Assembly (NCBI RefSeq): GCF_021730395.1
Contig: NC_069363.1
Location: 57,531,001-57,595,000, forward strand
Direction: 5' to 3'
DNA from: Mercenaria mercenaria
Lineage: Eukaryota > Mollusca > Bivalvia > Venerida > Veneridae
DNA: 64,000 bases
A model generated the notes under the pieces. That model did no database searches. It was not told the origin of the DNA and was given only the letters and a program-made list of their open reading frames with translations. The stretch's first letter is position 1. Each line of letters begins with the position of its first letter. A program made the translations under genes and the position numbers. Shown one piece after another: positions 56,564-64,000 of the stretch.

Positions 56564-57179
56564 GATTAATATCCGTTATAATATTAAACTAAAAATATAT
56601 ACTATAGATTTATAAGAAAACACTTTATACTGTTATATCAGAACATATTTTATACATCAACCTCAGTACGAAAACAAATGAGGGTGGCTTCTTAACCAGG
56701 TTTAAACTGAATTGACTTAGTAATATCAACACAATGATCGAATAACTAAAAACTCGTCTCTAATTCTGCTGTTCTGTTCTGTTCTTCAAACTTAATCTGA
56801 AAGTTCTCATTGACTTGGAAATAGTTATAGCAATTTGAAAGAAATTATGAAAAAGCTCTGATAGGTCATCTTAACAGGGCACGCAAATCATAATTAGCAA
56901 TAACATTTTTAATGCTCCTGCGAAAAAACGATCCTCAGACCTCTGCGTTATTTACCGAATTGCAGGTTTTAGGTGAGAAATGCGCGATTAAAATCCGTTA
57001 GTACATTTTCCCGTTCACAACCATGGTTCTTATACTATACCTAGGGGTAAAGGTACAACATGTACAGTTTTATTTTCTTTCTGGTGTTCTTAAAGTGCAG
57101 GGTATACATGAACAATTTTCTTTCTGGTCTAGTGGCCAGTGTAAGAGATTTCGAACTTTTTCCAGTAATAAAAATGAAA

Positions 57180-57250
57180 TAGCAGAGCGAGGTTTCGATC
57201 CTCGGACCTCTGGGTTATGGGCCAGCACGCTTCCACGGCGTCACTCTGCT
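57180..57250 (-). pseudogene. Initiator tRNA-Met, one base short
   Basis: CAT loop, T arm and 3' acceptor match the consensus and a TTTTT terminator is present. One base is missing from the anticodon stem (CTGG-CCCATAA), and the D arm has changes (ACGGCGTCAC on the plus strand). Structure is compromised; probably a recent pseudogene. Confidence 0.85.
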
Positions 57251-57463
57251 CTACGATTACTTAATTCGAATTAAGTAAAAGATTTGAAATTTTTATTACA
57301 TTTTGTTGCATCAGAAAATATCTAGAATAGTGTAAGCGTTTGGGCAGACTACTATACCAGGATTGTGTTGAATTTATTCAGAACTGTCTAAAGCAGCTAT
57401 CTGATACTGACGGCTGATGCCAGTGTAAAAGATTCCAAACAAAAGGCAGCTATAAAGATATTA

Positions 57464-57535
57464 TAGCAGAGCGAGGTTTCGATCCTCGAACCTCTGGGTT
57501 ATGGGCCCAGCACGCTTCCACTGCGCCACTCTGCT
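57464..57535 (-). tRNA. Initiator tRNA-Met (CAT), full length, weak terminator
   Basis: All four arms match the consensus; the only internal change is AGGTT for AGGTC in the variable loop. The copy lacks the usual T4-T5 run directly downstream (minus strand ATAATATCTTTATAG), so its transcript may be extended to the next T run or processed differently. It is the second member of the pair with 57180. Confidence 0.92.
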
Positions 57536-57719
57536 TTATGTTAAAACATATACTTTAAACTTATAACAAAACGCTATATACTGTTATTTCAGAAAATATT
57601 TTATACATCAACCTCAGTAAAAAAAACAAACGAGGATGGTTTCTTGACCAGGATTAAATTCAATTGATTAAGTACTGTCTTAATTCATACCAAAAACAAA
57701 GAAACCCATCCAGAAGCAC

Positions 57720-57915
57720 GGATGGGTGTTTGTTCATGCTGACGCAGATTACGCATTCATACCGTATGTTCTATAATGTCAGGAGAAAGAACAGTCATAC
57801 TGACCCAGATTTCACATCCATACAGTATGTTCCGTAATGGCAGGAGAAAAGCAATTATACTGACACAGATTACGCATTCATATAGTATGTTCCGTAATGT
57901 GAGAAAAAATCAGTC
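57720..57915. repeat. ~60-bp satellite block of the tRNA unit
   Basis: Three units with GCATTCATACCGTATGTTC and ATCCATACAGTATGTTCCG. It ends at the TTAA-flanked insertion. Confidence 0.84.
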
Positions 57916-57931
57916 AGACTTCTAATATTAA

Positions 57932-58407
57932 GGCTGATCACTACCAAAGCAAATGTAAGCCTCCGCAGGTCTAGTCACAAATAGTCCAAATATAAATAGT
58001 ACTAATCTTTCTTCCTTTCTTCGTGACCTTTCTCAATAGCATCGTGTTTTCCTTTACTCTGCCGCGTTCCAGTATGTATGTGTAGCATTCAATTGAAATC
58101 GGCAATTTTCTATCGCATGCTGGGTAAAAATGGCGTCGTAAAAAATTTATCTCTTGGAAAGGGACATTGAAAGAAGCGAAAAGGAGTAAATTCAGCGGGT
58201 TGTATTTAACGAATTGTAGTTTTCTTATATAAAAGTAATCATCCCGCATTTTTTCTTTTCCATTTTCTTTTTCTATAGCAGCCATATAATTCTTAATGGG
58301 AATACAAGTCTCTTAAATTTGATATGCTAGAAAATGTCGAAAAACCGTTATAAAATAAGTGGATTTTATATGAAATAAAGAACAGTCGGATTTAATGGTG
58401 TTCAGCT
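57932..58407. mobile_element. TTAA-flanked 476-bp MITE, copy 1
   Basis: Flanked by TTAA at 57928-57931 and 58408-58411. The ends are GGCTGATCACTACC and GGTGTTCAGCT, short imperfect inverted repeats. Equivalent sites in older units (53680-53683 and 55323-55326) have TTAAGAGAC or TTAAGATAC uninterrupted, so they are empty sites. TTAA duplication suggests a piggyBac-like partner, although the termini are not the classical CCC type. No coding capacity. Confidence 0.8.
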
Positions 58408-58450
58408 TTAAGAGACCACGGACTAAGCCCGATGGTAAAATATGTCGTTA

Positions 58451-58525
58451 AGAAAAGCGAGGTTTCGATCATCAGACCTCATGGATGGAAAAGGGCCCAG
58501 CACGCTTCCACTGCGTCATCCTGCT
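58451..58525 (-). pseudogene. tRNA-like copy with CTT loop and 4-bp insertion
   Basis: Third-position copy. The plus strand reads CCTCATGGATGGAAAAGGGC, so it shares the AAAAGGG loop change of 53719 and 55367 and has an extra 4 bp in the stem. TTTT lies on the transcribed strand. Confidence 0.83.
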
Positions 58526-58567
58526 CATACAGTTAGTATTCAACAATATATTGCAGATTGTAGGGTT

Positions 58568-58702
58568 AACGCACGTTTTTTTGTGTAACAACATCTGCAG
58601 AATCCCAAGGGATTGGTTGGTGCACGAGCCCGTAGTGCGAGTGCACCAACATAGCCCGAGGGATTCTGCAGATGTTGTTTCACGAAACAAACGTGTGTTG
58701 TC
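58568..58702. mobile_element. Foldback MITE with ~60-bp arms
   Basis: The left arm has AACAACATCTGCAGAATCCC followed by GGTTGGTGCAC. The right arm is its inverted complement (GTGCACCAACA, GGGATTCTGCAGATGTTGTT). It begins the ~3.5-kb composite insertion that splits the tRNA unit. Confidence 0.85.
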
Positions 58703-59631
58703 GCTATTCTTGCATAAAACACAACTAAAGTGCTGGAAATATCGAAAAAACAAGACTATTCAGCTGACATTAGCCGATCGAAGTCGGCCGTTTCAGGTTG
58801 TTATGGACACATGTTTTATTTATGCATTTCCAGGGCATACAGAAACAGTGCATATTTTATACATGTCGAACGGACATTCTTGTTGTGGTAATTTCTTTAA
58901 TATTAAATATATGTAAAATAAGCATGACTTCCCCTTTTTCCGATATATCGGTAGGAACTTTAGCTTTAGAGGCTCGGAATTACGAGAAAAGGGCATACAC
59001 GGCATCCTGTCTTTACACAATTTGCAGGTGAGGTGCCGACAGAACACAATTCTGCTTGGTTTAAATTAATAGTCTGTCCCTTACGCTTTTTAAATGTAAA
59101 TATTATCGTTTAATAGAAACTGGTATCGATACCTATATTCTTCATGTCGTTAAAAATGAAATCTCTAGGCCTATAACTAGAAAATTTTGCTTTGCATCCC
59201 ACCCCATCGCGATCAAAGTTTGATAAACACAAAAATTTGAATTTTTCCAACATCGATATAATCAACTTAGATTGGATTTATAAACTCAAACATGGTTGGT
59301 GAGATCTACAAATAAATTGAAAAATATATAATAAATACCTTCTCTTCATCAAATGTTCATTAACTATGGAAAAATCCTTCAAACTTTAGCCTACGCTTCG
59401 TCATGTTTATGCTTTACATTACACACCATCACTACATCAGTAGACTGCATAGATGTGTAAAGTAGACACAAACATTTTTTAAAAGTTTTAGTGTAAGATT
59501 TAAAGTTAGCATGTCAACTTTCTCGACTCAAATTAATTTGGAAAACGAAATTGTATTTTTGTAAATGTTGTTTGCCTATCATTTTCAGGGATCAAATCGC
59601 GGCGTGTAAACTTACTTTGAGTTTAATACGC
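58703..59631. other. Inserted DNA, unassigned
   Basis: No gene recognised. It starts with GCTATTCTTGCATAAAAC, which recurs as an imperfect inverted copy at 62068-62087, the right edge of the composite insertion. Confidence 0.45.
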
Positions 59632-60233
59632 CAGGCGCGTAGCTACTTATACGCCTGTACGCCCGTGAATCCACATAATTTTGCAATTTTTTTCTTTACA
59701 TCTTTATCCTATCTAGAATTGATGTGTTCCAAATCGTAATTAGTGTACTATATATGATAAAAGGCCTTGATTCAAAGCCCGGGTGTAAGTCTTAGAATAT
59801 GCCTGAGTAATGGTGGTGGTATGATTGTTTTGTTTTGTAAGTTCCAAATTTTAAATAGATGTTACAAAAATGTTTTAATACTGTTTTCTGCAAGTTATTA
59901 ATTTGAGAATGCATCCACAAGGATACCCGCGGTTTCCCACAAAACATCCAAGGGGACAACTGCCATGACCATGGACTATCTGTACTGTTCTTTTTATTAC
60001 AGTAACTAAAAAGCAACTAGATAAAATTAAGAACAAAGATTTATTTAAAATTGATAAATTTAACACGCTCCGTTCGATGAGTGCACTGCAACTTTATGCA
60101 ATTTAACAGAATTTTGTTTGACAACACGTGTTTAAAATGCTGCCGTTTTTTTTAGTTATTAAAGCTTTTTGCATTCTGTTTTTGACCTCTTCTGGCCTAA
60201 AGTCTGAATTTTATGCCCGTAGTATTTTGCATT

Positions 60234-60470
60234 TGAGCCGTGCCATGAGAAAACCAACATAGTGGGTTTGCGACCAGCACGGATCCAGACCAGCCTGCGC
60301 ATCCGCGCAGTCTGGTCAGGATCCATGCTGTTCGCTAACAGTTTCTCCAATTCCCATAGGCTTTAAAAGCAAATAGCATGGATCCTGACCAGACTGCGTG
60401 GATGCGCAGGCTGGTCTGGATCCATGCTGGTCGCAAACCCACTATGTTGGTTTTCCCATGGCACGGCTCA
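60234..60470. mobile_element. Palindromic foldback MITE, copy 4 of 4
   Basis: Starts TGAGCCGTGCCATGAGAAAA and ends GGCACGGCTCA; arms well conserved. Nested in the composite insertion of 58.6-62.1 kb. Confidence 0.93.
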
Positions 60471-61123
60471 TTTATTTATGATAAAAATGAAATATAAAAA
60501 GGACAAGAAAATAGAAACGACCACGCTGTATGAAATATTACGGGTATATTTTATAATAACCGGTTGTTTCTATATATTTTTGTTTAACATTCTGCCATTA
60601 CCTTATCAAAATTGCTATAGAATTCAGTTAGAGCTATTTTTATTTTCGACGGTGCTGAAAGTTTCAGGTGATAATATCAAATAATGAATGCACAAGTACG
60701 CGCGTTTTTTTGTGTACGTAACGCCTAAATTTCGTGGTGCTTTGTTGAACTAAAAATACCTATTTCGTTCTACTTTATTTAGCGTCTTTTTTGCGTCGTC
60801 TGGTTTTGTACTGTACATCATCACTACTGGACTTTCCTATGGTGACATCTTTCATATGCCACCATAGGTCCCTAACACTTACAAAAAAGAATGCTGAACC
60901 AACTTTTAATGTTTATTTTGCAATGCTCTTAATTTTGTCTTTTATAAAGTTATTTTTGAGGCAATTTCTATTAGAAGCTAGTTTTATTTAGATTAAAGTT
61001 TATACTGTTAAAAATTTGTTAAAACCAAGTAAAATTTGACAAAATTGGTAAGGCGTAAAAAAAATTGTTTGTTTCCGGTATCCCGACCTACCCTAAATTT
61101 TTGGCCCGATCCTAAATGTTTTT

Positions 61124-61567
61124 ATGGCCTTGGAGAATAGGGCCTATTTTTTTCAACTTTTTAACAAAAAGTTGCAAAACTTCACTTTTTATGCTTTAAA
61201 CATGGCCAGTGATGTTAGAAATCAACTTAGTGATGCTCTAAAGGCATTACCCCCTTATTTGCAATCATTTTTTGACACAAAAAAATTTTTAGTATGTTAC
61301 CGGAAACAAAGATTTTTTTTAGGCCTAATATTTGATATATTCAGAGTCAGCCTTTGCCGAAAAACGAAAACACTCGGATTTCTGATTTTTATTTATGCCA
61401 AAATATCTTTAAAGTTCTGTGCTGCAGTTATAGATAAAAATGGTTTAGTTAAAACCGGTGACCATCATGGGTGCAAAAATTTGTCTCCAAATGTTTCATA
61501 TTATGCTCTAAAATGGCCTATATATGACTTAAAGTTTGTGTATGTAAGGTTTCTTCAATTACCATAA
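61124..61567 (+). CDS. Unrecognised open frame, 147 aa
   Basis: ATG at 61124. The protein is rich in F, K and L. It has an internal Met at about residue 27 that starts a more protein-like stretch (MASDVRNQLSDALKALPPYL), then aromatic-rich sequence with one HHGC. No domain recognised. It lies within the candidate DNA transposon and could be part of a decayed transposase, or a chance frame. Confidence 0.2.
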   Translation: MALENRAYFFQLFNKKLQNFTFYALNMASDVRNQLSDALKALPPYLQSFFDTKKFLVCYRKQRFFLGLIFDIFRVSLCRKTKTLGFLIFIYAKISLKFCAAVIDKNGLVKTGDHHGCKNLSPNVSYYALKWPIYDLKFVYVRFLQLP

Positions 61568-62084
61568 CTTATAAATTTCAATCAGTAGGCCTAATGTCAA
61601 CAATAAGAGCTTGAAATATTATATAATTTTCTGCGAACCATGTTTTCGCCGGGGAGCTTCGCCCCCTGACCCCCCTACCAGGGCTCTGCCCTGGACCCGA
61701 TGCCTATACCCCTCGCCTATTTGGTGAATCCACTTTATTTAGGCCTTCCTACGCGCCTGTACGCGTAATAATACAATAATAAGGAACGTCAATGCAGTCG
61801 CGTATCAAGAGAGGTAGCGCTTATGACAAGTTAAAGTAAAGTTAGGTTGAAAAATGATATTTTTAATAAAAATGCAGATGAAAAGATTTCATAAATCTCG
61901 GACCTTTCGACTTCGGCCAAAATTGATTCGGGATCCATAATTTGCTTACGTTGGACCCGCAACAGCATATTCAAAACGTTCACCAACAGCGCGTGCTCAC
62001 GAGAATCTCCTTGTTTGTACACGTTTTATCCCTGTTTGTGCATGCCCAAAATCGGCAAAAAACAAAGGTTTTATGCAAGAATAT

Positions 62085-62920
62085 AGCATTTAAGCTTACT
62101 GTGGCACAATTAATGTGGAATCAGAATATGTCTTAATAAATTATAGTAATTGCGGGAGTCTAAACAGTTGATTTATTATTCCCTTTATCAGCAAAATTCA
62201 ACCTAATCTAACACAAATTGATACTTTTCAGTGACAAAACATTTCGTTCATACCGTAATTTTGAGTTTAAGACACACCATTAATCTGTAGAGAACCGGTC
62301 AAACTTTGCGAAAAATACTGTTCCTGTGAGCATTTCAGGTGGTTTTCACTTTTCCATGGTGAAGTTGCAGAAATATTAAATTGCATAGTTTATGAACCAA
62401 AAACAAACTTACCTGTTTCATTATCACCATTAATCAATTATCATGTTATCTCCCTTTTGAAATTAAGATTTTGGCACTAAGGTAACCGAATAACTAAAAG
62501 ATGCTGATCTGGTCTTCAAACTTAATCTGAAAGTTGTCATTGACTTTGAAATAGTAATCGCAAACTGAAAGAAATTATATAAAGGCTCTAATAGATAATC
62601 TTAACAGGGGACCAAATTATAAATAACAATAACAGCAACATTTTTTATGCTCCTGCTCGGACCTCTGCGTTATTTATATTTAATTACAGAACTGTGCGTT
62701 TTAGATGAAAAATGCGCAATTGAAATGCGTTAGTAAATTTTCCCGTTCAAAACTATGGTTCTTATACTGTACCAAGGGTAAAGGTACAACATGTACAATG
62801 TTATTTTCTTTCTGGTGTTCTTATAGTATATCGAGGGTATAGGGTATACATAAATAATTTTCTTTCTGGTCTGGTGGTATTGGCCAGTGTAAGAGATTTC
62901 GAACTTAGTCTAGTATTAAA
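62085..62920. repeat. Block X of the higher-order tRNA unit, copy 3
   Basis: CATTTAAGCTTACTGTGGCAC to GGCCAGTGTAAGAGATTTCG, parallel to 55460-56280 and 53820-54480. The right part (ATACATAAATAATTTTC) is most like 57060-57150. Confidence 0.82.
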
Positions 62921-62926
62921 AATATT

Positions 62927-62998
62927 ATAGCAGAGCGAGATTTCGATCCTCGGACCTCTGGGTTATGGGCCCAGCACGCTTCCACTGCGCCACTCTGC
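62927..62998 (-). tRNA. Initiator tRNA-Met (CAT), full length, one G:U in T stem
   Basis: 72 nt with CAT anticodon, intact acceptor, D and anticodon arms, and a TTTTT terminator. One change turns the innermost T-stem pair G53:C61 into G:U (plus strand GCGAGATTTCG), which also weakens box B. Probably transcribed, perhaps less efficiently. First member of the last pair. Confidence 0.93.
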
Positions 62999-63189
62999 TC
63001 TACGATTGCTTAATTCGAATTAAGTAATAGGATTTGAAATTATTACATTTTGTTGCATCAGAAAAATATTAAAAATGGTGTAAGCGTTGGGGCAGACTAC
63101 TACATCAGGATTGTGTTGAATTTATTCAGGATGGCTAAACTGATGCCAGTGTGAAAGATTCCAAACTAAAGGCAGCAATGAAAATATTA

Positions 63190-63261
63190 TACCAGAGCGA
63201 GGTCTCGATCCTCGGACCTCTGGGTTATGGGCCCAGCATGCTTAAATTGCGTCACTCTGCT
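63190..63261 (-). pseudogene. Initiator tRNA-Met, degenerate D arm
   Basis: Full length with CAT anticodon, but the D arm is mutated (GCATGCTTAAATTGCGTC on the plus strand), box A is broken, the acceptor has a mismatch (ACCAGAG) and the T loop reads ATCGAGA. Second member of the pair with 62927. Confidence 0.85.
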
Positions 63262-63459
63262 TTATGTTAAAAGTATATACTTTAAATTTATAACAAAACA
63301 CAATATACTGTTATGCCAGAAAATATTTTATACATCAACCTCAGTAAAAAACAAAACAAACGAGGATGGTTTCTTGACCAGGATTAACCTCTGTTGACTA
63401 AATACTGTCTAATTCATACCAAAAACAAAGAAGCCCATCCAGAAGCACGGATGGGTGTT

Positions 63460-63675
63460 TGTTCATGCTGACGCTGATTACGCATTCATACCGTATGTTC
63501 TATAATGTCAGGAGAAAGAAGTCATACTGACCCAGATTTCCCATTCATACAGTATGTTCCGTAATGGCAGGAGAAAAGCAATTATACTGACACAGATTAC
63601 GCATTCATACAGAATGTTCCGTAATGTCAGCAGAAACGCAGATTACGCATTCACACAGTATGTTCTGTAATGTGA
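63460..63675. repeat. ~60-bp satellite block of the tRNA unit
   Basis: About four units, closely parallel to 57720-57915 (CGCATTCATACCGTATGTTC in both). Confidence 0.85.
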
Positions 63676-63703
63676 GAAAAAAGCAGTTAGACTTCTAAAA
63701 TTA

Positions 63704-64000
63704 GGCTGATCACTACCAAATCAAATGTAAGCTTCCGCAGGTCTAGACACAAGTAGTCCAAATATAAATAGTACTGATCTTTCTTCCTTTGCTCTTGCCC
63801 TTTCTCAATAGCATCGTGTTTTCCTTTGCTCTACCGCGTTCCAGTATGTATGTGTAGCATTTCGTCGAAATCGGCATGTTCCTGTCGCACTCTAGGTAAA
63901 AATGGCGGCGTAAAATGTTTATGTCTCGGAAAGGGACATTGAAAGAAGCGAAAAGGAGTAAATTCAGCGGGTTGTATTTAACGAATTGTAGTTTTCTTAT
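63704..64000. mobile_element. TTAA-flanked MITE, copy 2 (runs off window)
   Basis: GGCTGATCACTACCAAA onward matches 57932-58228 closely. It sits at the same position of the unit, so it was copied with the unit and is not an independent insertion. The right end is outside the window. Confidence 0.82.

Larger units (their letters stand above)
59632..61759. mobile_element. Candidate DNA transposon with hAT-like ends
   Basis: CAGGCGCGTAG at 59632 and its complement CTACGCGCCTG ending at 61759 could be terminal inverted repeats. A GC-rich subterminal hairpin (CCAGGGCTCTGCCCTGG at about 61678-61694) lies near the right end. Eight-base flanks do not match well and I find no transposase, so this is tentative. 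The palindromic MITE at 60234 would be inserted inside it. Confidence 0.35.

Overview
This window looks like intergenic, transposon-rich DNA from an invertebrate animal. The most likely source is a bivalve mollusc, perhaps a venerid clam. That assignment is an inference from the AT-rich background, the tRNA-headed SINEs with AAAC or ATTT tails, the tandem-repeat-bearing elements with short subterminal inverted repeats, and the abundant foldback elements. I see no convincing host protein-coding gene. Nearly all recognisable coding sequence belongs to LINEs and one mariner.

Region 1 (1-31.9 kb) is a mosaic of old repeats. It holds a 73-bp tandem array with a CRE-like octamer in each unit, a tRNA-headed SINE, a 73-bp foldback MITE with perfect 9-bp target duplications, and two of four copies of a ~240-bp palindromic MITE. 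It also has a LINE C-terminal fragment, a 43-bp minisatellite, a nearly identical 478-bp repeat pair, a ~145-bp degenerate tandem array, and a MITE inserted into a 21-bp minisatellite. Further along lie a 5'-truncated CR1/Jockey-type LINE on the minus strand (23.2-25.6 kb), two elements with ~165-bp internal repeats, and a mariner truncated at its 3' end.

Region 2 (31.9-64 kb) is the most notable part: an array of initiator tRNA-Met genes, all on the minus strand. Eight copies are full length (72 nt, anticodon CAT) and about fourteen are partial or mutated. They carry the eukaryotic initiator hallmarks: A1:U72, A54 and A60 in the T loop, and three G:C pairs closing the anticodon stem. Most intact copies have a T4-T5 Pol III terminator just downstream. 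Copies share flanks, including an upstream block containing TTGTTGCATCAGAAAATAT on the plus strand. The array has higher-order organisation: block X, two tRNA genes ~285 bp apart, a ~60-bp satellite, then a third tRNA-like copy. Three of these third copies carry a CTT loop and an internal TTTT.

The array has been invaded by a nearly complete 4.8-kb LINE (ORF1 plus EN-RT ORF2, two frameshifts), SINEs with clear target duplications, a GT-rich repeat family, a palindromic MITE, a TTAA-flanked MITE shared by only the later units, and a ~3.5-kb composite insertion near 58.6-62.1 kb. These insertions give a relative chronology of the array. The active-looking component is therefore a Pol III locus rather than a protein operon. 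The long stretches between listed features hold nothing I can identify.
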